This document shows positions 8,495-18,279 of a DNA stretch of 64,000 nucleotides, one piece after another. The translations under genes were made by a program, and so were the position numbers. The stretch's first letter is position 1. Each line of letters opens with the position of its first letter. Source of the DNA: Pseudomonas fluorescens. GTDB lineage: Bacteria; Pseudomonadota; Gammaproteobacteria; Pseudomonadales; Pseudomonadaceae. The stretch covers positions 124,001 to 188,000 of the forward strand of contig NZ_CABVIX010000004.1 in NCBI RefSeq assembly GCF_902498185.1. Reading direction: 5' to 3'. Under the pieces are notes generated by a model. The model was not told where the DNA came from. It did no database searches and saw nothing but the letters and a program-made list of their open reading frames with translations.

Positions 8495-8914
8495 ATGGAC
8501 ATTGCCGACGTTGCCAAGCGCACTGGAATACCCGCCTCGACGCTGAGGTACTACGAGAAGAAAGGCCTTGTCCAGTCGCTGTCGGCGCACGGGCAGAGAC
8601 GGCAGTTCGCGGCCAGCGTGATCGACCGGCTGGCGTTGATTGCGCTGGGACAGGCCGCTGGGTTTTCGCTGGAAGAGGTCGCCAGCATGCTCAGCCGGGA
8701 GCAGGTCGACCGGCAGATGCTGGCCAGCAAGGCTGACGAACTCGAGACCCAGGCCAGGCGCCTGCAGGCGATGAGCAAGGGGTTGCGGCATGCCGCCCAG
8801 TGCCCTGCCGAGGACCACCTGGCCTGCCCGACCTTCCAGCGCTTGCTCAAGGTTTCTGCTGACGGGGCGCGGATGCGCAAACGCAAGCCAGGCACCCTAC
8901 CTGCCCTGCGTTAA
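8495..8914 (+). CDS. MerR-family transcriptional regulator
   Basis: This is a 139-residue regulator. The N-terminal MerR helix-turn-helix is clear (MDIADVAKRTGIPASTLRYYEKKGL), followed by a wing and the dimerisation coiled coil (ASKADELETQARRLQAM). Two cysteines, in AQCPAEDHLACPTF, sit in the short effector region and could sense a thiol-reactive or metal signal. The ATG at 8495 is preferred over one at 8465, which would lie inside the operator. It is divergent from the DUF2938 gene, and its stop codon overlaps that of the convergent helicase gene by two bases. Confidence 0.88.
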   Translation: MDIADVAKRTGIPASTLRYYEKKGLVQSLSAHGQRRQFAASVIDRLALIALGQAAGFSLEEVASMLSREQVDRQMLASKADELETQARRLQAMSKGLRHAAQCPAEDHLACPTFQRLLKVSADGARMRKRKPGTLPALR

Positions 8915-10869
8915 TACCCGTGCGATTCGCGGAACATGCCCTTGTGGTAATCGATCCACTCGTTCAGCTCATAGGGCAGGAAGAGCTTCTTCCGGGCGCG
9001 TGAAATGGCGATGTAGATCGCACAGATCCTCTGGTCGAACGCGTAGGCGTCCTTGAACCGGATCGTGGTCAGCAGTTCGGGGGTCAGCAGCACCTGGTCG
9101 AATTCCCAGCCGCCCGCATCCTCTGCCACCATCAACAGGCAGCCAGCAGCATTGCTGGTGATCATGCGGTCCAGCGCAGTCAGGTCGGCCATGTTGAAGC
9201 CTCTTTCCAGCTCGGACTGGATCCACGTGAACGACTGATCGAACTGGCTGGCGTCCTGCACTTGCCCCCAGTCCGCGACCTCGGCAAAGCTGGCGTGCAA
9301 TTCGTCGTGCCCTTCAACCCCATAGAACTGCGGCCTGAACAGCTTGATGGCGCTGGTCATGAAGCGCTTCATGTCCTGCTCCGCCGCCTTGTCGAAGAAG
9401 CTGAAACCACAGTTGGCCCGGGACAACTCCAGCGCCCACCTCATGGTGTCCCAGCGAGACGCGGTCAGCACAACGCAGCCCTCGGGCGGCGTGAAACGCT
9501 CGGGATAGGTTTCAATGCTGACGTCCGCGTCGCGCGCGCCTTCGAAAGGCACTTTGGACTTTTCGGAGTGCAGCGAGATCAGCGGGTTCACCAGTGCCTC
9601 CACCTTGCGGCCCGAACGTACCGAGTAGCTGACATCACTCTGCCGGACCTGGCGCTTGCGCCGGACCACCGGGCCACTGGCCTTCTGGTACTCGTCACCC
9701 ATCGTGATCAATACCTGCCGCCCCCGCTCGATGATCTGCAGCAGTGACGCCGGTATGTCCTGGCTTTCGTCGACGATGACGTGGGTAAAGCGCGAGGGCA
9801 CCACGCACCCCGCGAGGCTAGCCCGCTTGACGTCCAGCAGCGCCTCGAACCCGGTACGGCTGGCCCATTGCGGATGGGCTTCCAGCCAGGTCCACACACG
9901 GCTCGCGTACTCCAGCAGCACCCGGTTCTCGACATTGGACAAAGGCAGCTGGAAAAACGGCAGGTGCCGCAGCGCCAGGCTTTGATCCCAGGACTCGCAG
10001 AACCGCGTGACCACCGCCAGGCAGATATCCAGCGTCTGCTCGGCGCTGTAGCCACGGAAGCCGAAAATCGCCAGCTCCTCGGCCAGCGCCGCCTTGGTGG
10101 GAAGCCTGCCTGATGTTTTTTCACCTCGTGGGATCGACCCGCCGCGCGGTCCCTTGAGCAACGCCAGGGCAAACGCCTGAAAGGTCATGCCCAAGGGCTT
10201 GTCGGCGGGAACGCCCAGGCGCTTGCGCAGGGCCGCAAGCTTACCGGCGGTACGCGCCAGGGGCAGCGTCCGGCCGGGCGGCAGGCATTCCATCAACGTC
10301 CCTAGCAAGTGGCTTTTTCCGACGCCAGCGTAGCCTTGGACGTGCAGGTCTTCGTCCAGGTTGGCGCGAAAAGTCCTCACCAACTTGTCCTGGGCCGAGC
10401 TCAGCCAACGCTCCTTGCGAACGGGGGTTTCCATCTGCTTGGTGAACGGATCGTGACGGGCATGGTGTCGCACCTTGTAGGCAAGGTCCCACTTGCCATC
10501 GGGCAGCAGGTAATCGCGTGCCGCGACTTCATCCGCATCCAGCAGCCGCAGGTTCAAAGTCTTGAGGATGTCCAAACCGAAGTAGAGCTTGCGCTGGTCG
10601 AACAGCCGCTGGGTCTCGGACAGCAATCCCGGGTAAGGCGTGTCGATCGCCCAGCCGATGAGCTTCGCCAGGATCTTCTCGGCCCCGCCCGCGGTGATGC
10701 TCTTCTCCCCCGCCTGCGCCAGGTGCTGGATCACCATCACCGACGCCAATTCCGCGTCGCTGAGCGAGCCAAGCCCGCTTGCGCCGTCAGCGCCCAGAAG
10801 GCCCTGGGAGCTTTCCTCCGTGATCGGCAGGAAAACAGGGTTGGAAAAGTCATGGTGTTCCGGGTGCAT
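8911..10869 (-). CDS. UvrD-like superfamily 1 ATPase/helicase
   Basis: This is a 652-residue P-loop protein. Walker A is GYAGVGKS (about residues 179-186), Walker B is VIVDESQD (about 364-371), followed by VLITMGDEYQK, and a motif VI-like IYIAISRARKKL lies near the C-terminus. These match UvrD/Rep-type SF1 ATPases. The first 170 residues have no recognised domain and the helicase core is compact, so it is not a housekeeping UvrD, Rep or RecB. The start overlaps the upstream 140-residue gene by 20 bp, which implies translational coupling. Role unknown; a DNA-repair or anti-phage function is possible given the accessory setting. Confidence 0.75.
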   Translation of the reverse strand: MHPEHHDFSNPVFLPITEESSQGLLGADGASGLGSLSDAELASVMVIQHLAQAGEKSITAGGAEKILAKLIGWAIDTPYPGLLSETQRLFDQRKLYFGLDILKTLNLRLLDADEVAARDYLLPDGKWDLAYKVRHHARHDPFTKQMETPVRKERWLSSAQDKLVRTFRANLDEDLHVQGYAGVGKSHLLGTLMECLPPGRTLPLARTAGKLAALRKRLGVPADKPLGMTFQAFALALLKGPRGGSIPRGEKTSGRLPTKAALAEELAIFGFRGYSAEQTLDICLAVVTRFCESWDQSLALRHLPFFQLPLSNVENRVLLEYASRVWTWLEAHPQWASRTGFEALLDVKRASLAGCVVPSRFTHVIVDESQDIPASLLQIIERGRQVLITMGDEYQKASGPVVRRKRQVRQSDVSYSVRSGRKVEALVNPLISLHSEKSKVPFEGARDADVSIETYPERFTPPEGCVVLTASRWDTMRWALELSRANCGFSFFDKAAEQDMKRFMTSAIKLFRPQFYGVEGHDELHASFAEVADWGQVQDASQFDQSFTWIQSELERGFNMADLTALDRMITSNAAGCLLMVAEDAGGWEFDQVLLTPELLTTIRFKDAYAFDQRICAIYIAISRARKKLFLPYELNEWIDYHKGMFRESHGY

Positions 10870-11272
10870 GCAACCTCACGGGTGTAACGGGCTCGGCGTC
10901 GAGCGCCAGTTCAAATCGGTATTCACCGAGGGTACCGGACATGCGGCGGGCGCCGGGCGTGTCTGGCTGTTCGAGCAAGCCATCGAGTTCGTAGAGGGCC
11001 AGTTCCAGGAGCTTGCGCAGGTCCTGCGGGGTAGCGGCTGCTGCAGTGAGCTGAAGATTCACGCCGTTGTTGGCCAGGGGCTGAGCGCTGGAGTTCGCGC
11101 TCTGGCGTTTTGCCTCGTGGAGGATCTGCTCGTGCTCGTCGTCCATGAGGTCCAGTATGCGGGACAGCTCAAGGGTTTTCTCGGGGTGGTCCTGCATCTG
11201 GTCCTTGATGGCCAGGCGGCGGACTTGCCATTCTCGCAGGCGCTCCTTGGTCAGGGGGTCGACTTCTTCCAC
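10850..11272 (-). CDS. Hypothetical protein coupled to the helicase
   Basis: This is a 140-residue, charged, soluble protein. It starts with GTG at 11272 behind GAGGAG (good spacing). The first 55 residues are strongly alpha-helical and acidic/basic (EEVDPLTKERLREWQVRR…), with a second helix (PQDLRKLLELALYELDGLLEQ). No catalytic motif is visible. It overlaps the helicase start by 20 bp, so the two are probably made together and may form a complex. I do not recognise the family. Confidence 0.65.
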   Translation of the reverse strand: MEEVDPLTKERLREWQVRRLAIKDQMQDHPEKTLELSRILDLMDDEHEQILHEAKRQSANSSAQPLANNGVNLQLTAAAATPQDLRKLLELALYELDGLLEQPDTPGARRMSGTLGEYRFELALDAEPVTPVRLHAPGTP

Positions 11273-11416
11273 GATGGGTACTCCTCAAAGCCACACGAAT
11301 GAGCCTGGTGGGGCGGAGAATATCGAAATGTGCAGGTTGGGGCACCTTCAACAAGACTGGCGTATTCGATTTGGCGCGCTGCATAGGGTGGAGCTATTCC
11401 AAGCAGCGGCTGGCGT

Positions 11417-11707
11417 TCACACCGGCTGGGCCTCAGCGAGCACCTGAGCGCGGAAGGTCGGCGGCAGATCCTCAGGGGTTAATACGTCAACCTGAACACC
11501 CAGCAAAGTCTCCAGCTCCATTTGCAATCCACCCAAGTCGAACAAAGTTGTACCAGGCAACGTATCTACTAAGAGATCAAGGTCGCTACCGTCGCGATCG
11601 GTGCCGTCGAGAACGGAGCCGAAGACTCGCGGGTTTGCTGCGCGAAAACGGCTAACCGTTTCACGCACTGCATTACGTTCTAGGTTGAGAACAACAGACG
11701 GTTTCAT
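11417..11707 (-). CDS. MNT-type nucleotidyltransferase (orphan antitoxin-like)
   Basis: This 96-residue protein has the minimal nucleotidyltransferase signature G-S-x10-D-x-D (RVFGSVLDGTDRDGSDLDLL). MNT proteins act as antitoxins of HEPN RNases by AMPylating them. The usual HEPN/DUF86 partner is expected immediately downstream, but the 144 bp to the next gene hold none and none is seen upstream. It is either an orphan antitoxin or the remnant of a toxin-antitoxin pair. Confidence 0.72.
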   Translation of the reverse strand: MKPSVVLNLERNAVRETVSRFRAANPRVFGSVLDGTDRDGSDLDLLVDTLPGTTLFDLGGLQMELETLLGVQVDVLTPEDLPPTFRAQVLAEAQPV

Positions 11708-11797
11708 GGACGAGCTCTACAAGAACTGATGAAAAGACAGGTATTGCAAGAACACGAGGGGAAAGGCTTACTCCCGCCTTCCCCTCGTTCAGCTGGA

Positions 11798-12089
11798 CTA
11801 ACGAACAGGCCCCGTCATCATCCCGTGCGTCACATCCTCAACCAACGCCTTGGCCATCCCGCTGAGGTAATGCGCACCCCAGACCATCTGGCCATTCCCA
11901 TCAACGCCTGCGTCCAGCGTCATCTTGTAGACGCAGTCCAAAAGCACCGACGCTTGCTCCAAGGCGTATTCCGCATCGTGCCCAGGCGTGACCTAAAACA
12001 GCCGGTCAGCGATCGTGCCGCCGACGCCCTCGCCGAAGGTACCGATGCCAGAAGTCTTCAACTCTTTAAGTTTCATGTTGCTACTCATA
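11798..12089 (-). pseudogene. Decayed DUF3077-like gene
   Basis: Reading leftward from the ATG at 12089 gives MSSNMKLKELKTSGIGTFGEG…ADRLF, then an in-frame TAG, then VTPGHDAEYALEQASVLL. A run of five T then shifts the frame; restoring it gives DCVYKMTLDAGVDG…MVWGAHYLSGMAKALVEDV before the TAG at 11800-11798. The continuous similarity across both lesions resembles the small DUF3077 proteins common in Pseudomonas (identified from memory). With one nonsense and one frameshift it is most likely dead, unless sequencing errors are involved. Confidence 0.6.
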
Positions 12090-12193
12090 CCTAACCTCCA
12101 GACGGGCGCAGCTGAGCTGGCGCACGCATACATCCGTAGGAGCGGGCTTGTCGGAACGCAGAATCGCCGCGATCAACCCAACTCGGTTCAGGA

Positions 12194-12427
12194 TCAGTGC
12201 ACTGCGCGCACCCGACTCAATGCCATCTCAACCAGACTATGAGCATCTTCAATCTCATGCATCGCAGCCAAGGTCATCACCTGCCCGGCAGGCTTGGGAT
12301 GAAGCAGCACCGTCTGCTGCGCGACTGTCAGGGCGCAGACCAGGTATTCCGAGGTTTGGAGAAGCAGGGCTTCGATGGAGGGAGGTGTAACAAGTGTTTC
12401 TGGTGGATCTGGAACGATCTTCAACAT
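12194..12427 (-). CDS. DUF6124-like small protein
   Basis: This is a 77-residue protein beginning MLKIVPDPPETLVTPPSIE and ending …LVEMALSRVRAVH. The MLKIVPDPP opening and HPKPAGQVMTLAAMHEIEDA core match a small protein family often seen in Pseudomonas, which I believe is DUF6124. The start at 12427 follows AAGGAGCTGTT, a good ribosome site; an upstream in-frame extension reads through leader RNA and is rejected. Function is unknown. It lies next to the decayed DUF3077-like gene, a frequent association. Confidence 0.7.
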   Translation of the reverse strand: MLKIVPDPPETLVTPPSIEALLLQTSEYLVCALTVAQQTVLLHPKPAGQVMTLAAMHEIEDAHSLVEMALSRVRAVH

Positions 12428-12439
12428 AACAGCTCCTTG

Positions 12440-12605
12440 TCCTTGTGGGCCGCCGCCGCATCTGCTGTCAAACAGAAGGGTGGCAGCTATGCGCGGGTTG
12501 ACAGACCGGGAAGAACAAGGAAAAACCGGCGCACCGAAGTGCCCCACGCACAGCCGCCATAAGAGTGCCAATGCGTTCGATGTAACTTCATCGGTCTGTC
12601 AAAAC
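12440..12605 (-). ncRNA. Structured leader RNA before the DUF6124-like gene (candidate)
   Basis: The 5' region of the small gene can fold extensively. CGGTCTGTCAA at 12592-12602 pairs perfectly with TTGACAGACCG at 12498-12508 across about 85 bp. Inside, the minus strand has a stem with a C(UUCG)G tetraloop (GGGGCAC-TTCG-GTGCGCC, about 12527-12544) followed by GGTTTTTCC, which looks like an intrinsic terminator. A third CTGTCAA copy lies at 12467-12473. Mutually exclusive pairings of these copies would suit an attenuator or riboswitch-like leader. This is prediction by eye only. Confidence 0.4.
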
Positions 12606-12953
12606 CGGTCGTTGATGAGCAACGACGAGCCGAGACTAGACCGGGGAAATCTTCACCGCAAGCGCTCGAGGGCGGATGCAGAATAATTCGGAAATGTCCT
12701 ACACGATATAGGCGAAGTCTGAATTTTTGCGCTCAATTGACCGCGAATCAGAAGGGGCAGCAACTTTGGCTTACACATTACGTTTAGGATCTTAGCTTCC
12801 CATCATGCCAAGAAATGATCGTGGGACAGCCTCGATTTTGTCTCTCGGCTCTGCCCCTCTCTGCTGACCCAGAAATACACGCGCACCTGAACTCAACGCT
12901 TCGCTCAGCGAAACGGTGACCATCGTCCCTTCATCGGCTGCCACCGCTAGTCG
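12606..12953. other. Gene-free stretch upstream of the toxin-antitoxin operon
   Basis: This stretch of about 350 bp lies between the candidate leader RNA and the toxin-antitoxin promoter. Short open frames exist on both strands, but none has a ribosome site, family match or typical codon use. I see no gene here. Confidence 0.5.
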
Positions 12954-13000
12954 TTTCGACTGTTTCGAATATTGCGAATTTCGTTTATTTCGATTATAAG
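12954..13000 (+). promoter_or_regulatory. Promoter and repeated TTTCG operator of the PIN toxin-antitoxin operon
   Basis: A -35 TTGCGA (12972-12977) and a -10 TATAAG (12995-13000) are separated by 17 bp. Four TTTCG direct repeats start at 12954, 12963, 12979 and 12988, i.e. two pairs with 9-bp pitch offset by 25 bp, bracketing the -35 and reaching the -10. This is the layout expected for autorepression by the HTH antitoxin. Confidence 0.6.
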
Positions 13001-13056
13001 ATTTTGACCTGCCGTATGAGACGCCAGAAATCCGAATCCGCCATTGGAGACACATC

Positions 13057-13524
13057 ATGACCACCGCCGATCTCGCCAGGACCATCCTTCCCGATGAAAA
13101 AGCGATCGCCGCGGCCGCTGAATCAAGCCGCCAGATTGCCGCTTTCGTTTCGACGAAATTGGATACTCAGCGTATCGAACTGGTAGATGAGGCCCAGCAA
13201 CGCCAGGTCGTAGAGCTGCCAATGTTCGCACTTAGATTACTGGGCGACATTCTCAATGAACTCGCTGCGGGCAACACTGTGAAGGTGGTACCGATCCACG
13301 CAGAGCTGACTACGCAGGAAGGCGCCGACATGCTCAACGTCTCGCGTCCTCACCTGATCAAGCTGCTGGAGGAAGGGGTGATTCCTCACACGAAAACCGG
13401 CAGCCACCGTCGGATCAAGTTTACAGATCTCATGGCTTACAAAGCTGATCGTGATAAAGCTAGCCAGGCCGCTATGAAAGAATTGGCTGCGCAAGCCCAG
13501 GAACTTAACATGGGGTATCAATGA
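13057..13524 (+). CDS. Excisionase-type HTH antitoxin
   Basis: This is a 155-residue protein whose C-terminal half is an excisionase/MerR-like DNA-binding domain (LTTQEGADMLNVSRPHLIKLLEEGVIPHTKTGSHRRIKFTDL, starting near residue 90). The N-terminal half probably dimerises or contacts the toxin. The start ATG at 13057 follows TTGGAGACACATC. The stop codon overlaps the start of the PIN gene (ATGA, 13521-13524), typical of coupled toxin-antitoxin pairs. It probably represses the promoter just upstream. Confidence 0.82.
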   Translation: MTTADLARTILPDEKAIAAAAESSRQIAAFVSTKLDTQRIELVDEAQQRQVVELPMFALRLLGDILNELAAGNTVKVVPIHAELTTQEGADMLNVSRPHLIKLLEEGVIPHTKTGSHRRIKFTDLMAYKADRDKASQAAMKELAAQAQELNMGYQ

Positions 13525-14096
13525 GGCACTCACCGTTCACAGTCATCTACGACGCATGCGTTCTGTATCCAGCGCCTCTGCGTGATCTACTCATGCACCT
13601 GGCTCTGACCGGCGTGTATCGCGCTCGCTGGTCCGAGCAGATCCACGATGAATGGACGCGGAATGTACTGAAAAATCGGTCTGACCTGACACAAGCACAA
13701 CTTGATCGCACGGTGGAATTCATGAATCGGGCAATCCCTGATTGCTTGGTGAGCAACTACGAGCCATTGATGATGGGGCTCGAGCTCCCCGACGAAGATG
13801 ACCGGCATGTTTTGGGTGCTGCCATCAAATGCGGCGCTTCGGTCATCGTTACATACAACCTCAAGGATTTTCCCGCAGAGATTCTGAAGCAATTCGAGAT
13901 CGAGGCGTTGCATCCCGACGTATTTCTCTCCGATATTTGGGACCTGGACCAGGCAGCGGTGCTCGAGGCCGTCCAAAAGCAGCGCGCCGCTCTGAAGAAT
14001 CCCACTCATACCCCTCGCGAGCTGCTGGATACTCTGCTCAAGCAACGGCTTCCAGAGATCGTCAAACACCTTTCAAATTACGAACTGGTTATCTGA
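13521..14096 (+). CDS. PIN-domain toxin
   Basis: This is a 191-residue PIN-fold protein, a VapC-like putative RNase. The acidic active-site residues are visible: the N-terminal D in VIYDACVLYP, E in EQIHDEW, the DEDD cluster in LPDEDDRHVLGAAIKC and the last Asp in TYNLKDFP. It is longer than classic VapC (about 130 residues) and belongs with PIN proteins paired with Xis-like antitoxins. It starts within the antitoxin stop codon. The target RNA is unknown. Confidence 0.82.
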   Translation: MRHSPFTVIYDACVLYPAPLRDLLMHLALTGVYRARWSEQIHDEWTRNVLKNRSDLTQAQLDRTVEFMNRAIPDCLVSNYEPLMMGLELPDEDDRHVLGAAIKCGASVIVTYNLKDFPAEILKQFEIEALHPDVFLSDIWDLDQAAVLEAVQKQRAALKNPTHTPRELLDTLLKQRLPEIVKHLSNYELVI

Positions 14097-14244
14097 TTAT
14101 TCTCTTATCAACATCGCCCACAATTTACTTGGCTTATAGACGGTGTATCTGAATACTATCAGCACATCGGCTACCCGACGGCCAAAAATAAAGTGAACTG
14201 ACTAACCCATCGCTCGATTGTACAGAAAGGACTCCCAAGTAAAA

Positions 14245-14276
14245 CGTGTCGCGGCCAGAGAATGGCCCCCGACACA
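14245..14276 (-). terminator. Terminator of the HsdR_N-type nuclease gene
   Basis: GTGTCG…GGCCA-gagaa-TGGCC…CGACAC forms a two-part stem with a small internal mismatch. On the minus strand it is followed by GTTTTAC. It lies between convergent genes and may serve both. Confidence 0.6.
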
Positions 14277-14293
14277 AACGGAGACAACATTAG

Positions 14294-15376
14294 TTACTCG
14301 TATAAGGAGATTGAGCCTTTCAGTTGCTCCGCGAACCCATAGATCTCATCCAGGGAAGTGATAGGATGCCGTGTCTCATTCTTTTCAGAATCGAAAAGAC
14401 CAATGTACTTCTGGCTTCGATTGAAGTGCAACCGACAGATAGGCTTTCGGTTATTGTCGTCAAGCAAGATACCGAAGTAACTCTTAGTATCACGATGAAC
14501 GATTCGTTTCGCATCTACAACCGCCCGGACAATTGCCTTGACGATGTGGAAGCCTTCTAACTCCTCTAGAGTCGTCTGAATCTGCTCTTCAGCACTATCT
14601 TCAGCAGGAGCTACAGCTGAGCTACTTTCGACCGCCTCCATAGCATAGGAAGGCTCGACCGCACCGCTCATTGCCGACTTGAGACGATCATTGATCTGAT
14701 CTCCTAAGAACTGGATTGCAGCCTTCCGGGTCAAGGTGGTGAACTGCTCCCGGACCTTCTGGGTGATGATCCCATCGTAGACCCGAGTAGCGAAAAACTT
14801 AACGAAGTCATCGCTTGGTTGGCTGAACTGTGAGGCCATCTCCTTCTTGATCTGCCCAACGTACTTCAGCTCACCAGCAGCACTAATGATGGAATCAACG
14901 TCGAACGCAGACTTAGTCAGCTTCTGAAGCTCAGGCAGTGCATGCTCATCCAGATCAAGCAGGTCCAGCTCCAGGAACGGCTTTTCATCCATCTTGTTCG
15001 GGGCATCAAGGTCCGTGAAGAACCTGTAAACCTGCCCGTTGGTAAGAATCGAGATACGGGCAGTGGTGACGTGGAAGTACCTGAAGAGCTGGCTAGCGTG
15101 GTTGATATGCAACGGCTCGCCGATCTTCTTGCACTCAATCAAGATCTGGATTTCACCGTTCTTCATGATTGCGTAGTCGATCTTCTCGCCCTTCTTGGTC
15201 CCTACGTCGCAGACGTACTCTGGCGTAACCTCAGAAGGGTCAAAGACGTCATAACCCAAGACTGAGTTGATGAAGGGCATGACAAAGGCGATCTTGGTCG
15301 CCTCTTCCGTCTGGATGGCAGGACCCTGCTGACGGATTTTGGCTGATAACGCGTTCAGTCGCTCTACGAATTCCAT
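14294..15376 (-). CDS. Stand-alone HsdR_N-type restriction endonuclease-like protein
   Basis: This 360-residue protein carries the type I restriction HsdR N-terminal nuclease fold. After EEATKIAFVMPFINSVLGYDVF come a catalytic Asp in GEKIDYAI and ECK in IQILIECKK, a PD-(D/E)xK site. No helicase domain follows; instead there is a variable, acidic linker (SAEEQIQTTLEELEGF) and a C-terminal module (SYFGILLDDNNRKPICRLHFN…). No HsdM or HsdS is nearby. The start at 15376 follows AAGGAGCGAGAG. Such orphan proteins are common in accessory regions and may act in defence. It lies next to the ffs locus. Confidence 0.78.
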   Translation of the reverse strand: MEFVERLNALSAKIRQQGPAIQTEEATKIAFVMPFINSVLGYDVFDPSEVTPEYVCDVGTKKGEKIDYAIMKNGEIQILIECKKIGEPLHINHASQLFRYFHVTTARISILTNGQVYRFFTDLDAPNKMDEKPFLELDLLDLDEHALPELQKLTKSAFDVDSIISAAGELKYVGQIKKEMASQFSQPSDDFVKFFATRVYDGIITQKVREQFTTLTRKAAIQFLGDQINDRLKSAMSGAVEPSYAMEAVESSSAVAPAEDSAEEQIQTTLEELEGFHIVKAIVRAVVDAKRIVHRDTKSYFGILLDDNNRKPICRLHFNRSQKYIGLFDSEKNETRHPITSLDEIYGFAEQLKGSISLYE

Positions 15377-15424
15377 CTCTCGCTCCTTACTCAGATGCCA
15401 CATCCTAGTAGCACTACGCCATGC

Positions 15425-15436
15425 TGGCAATTGCCA
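15425..15436. promoter_or_regulatory. 12-bp palindrome upstream of the HsdR_N-type gene
   Basis: TGGCAATTGCCA is a perfect palindrome about 50 bp upstream of the nuclease start codon, in a position suited to an operator. No cognate regulator is evident. Confidence 0.35.
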
Positions 15437-15639
15437 ATCAGAGAGAATAGAGGGCGGGATGAGTAGAACTGAACAGGAACATCGGTGCCGCGAACGCATG
15501 AACAGAGAAAGAGGGTTGGAGACAAAGCGAGACGAAGCTAGAATACCCGGCATGATGCACCACTCAGGTGTACCTAAGCACTGTTCCACTTCGAGATTTT
15601 TGAGCGAGAAATCCCTGAGAATTCAAGGACCTGCGTAAT

Positions 15640-15750
15640 GGAGGCAGCCCCACCAGCCACACCCCGGCACACAATGTTCCCGCTGTGGCTGCTTCCTTCC
15701 GGATCTGACCAGGTTCACGGGTAATCGTTGCGGGGGGACCGATGGGGCCA
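15640..15750 (-). ncRNA. ffs: 4.5S signal recognition particle RNA
   Basis: On the minus strand the conserved SRP domain IV is obvious: GAACCTGGTCAGATCCGGAAGG, here described in parts as GGTCAG, the symmetrical loop, and GGAAGGAAGCAGCC. The flanking strands GGTCCCCCCGCAACG and CCGGGGTGTGGCTGGTGGGGC pair into the long rod. The RNA binds Ffh for co-translational membrane targeting. Ends are approximate (within about 5 bases). It lies leftward, downstream of ligA. Confidence 0.93.
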
Positions 15751-15757
15751 CCACTAC

Positions 15758-15781
15758 GCGGCTCGTCATGTGACGAACCGC
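15758..15781. repeat. Hairpin between ligA and ffs
   Basis: GCGG-C-TCGTCA-TG-TGACGA-A-CCGC is a near-perfect stem with one mismatch, in the 115 bp separating the ligA stop codon from ffs. It may end ligA transcription, but lacks a T-run. Confidence 0.4.
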
Positions 15782-15865
15782 GCCATTGTACCGGTCCTGA
15801 ACGAAGTTACAACCTCTGCCTTGAGAAAAAATCATCATTTCTCAATGACTTGTCTTCCAGGCCGG

Positions 15866-18254
<2,389 letters not shown>

Positions 18255-18279
18255 CAGGTGAATCCGATTTGGTGAAGTA

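Noticed and set aside
11704..11727. ATGGACGAGCTCTACAAG followed by AAC-TGA reads MDELYKN, like the C-terminal tail of GFP.
   Set aside because: The upstream bases in that frame do not encode GFP (no GITHG), and the ATG is the reverse complement of the MNT gene start. A chance match is the simplest explanation, although a cloning scar cannot be fully excluded.
12792..13085. 97-codon leftward frame over the toxin-antitoxin promoter.
   Set aside because: It runs through the -35/-10 and operator repeats, has no ribosome site and no recognisable family.
5164..15640. Search for CRISPR arrays, prophage structural genes or tRNA genes in the accessory region.
   Set aside because: No regularly spaced repeats, phage genes or tRNA cloverleaf sequences were seen.
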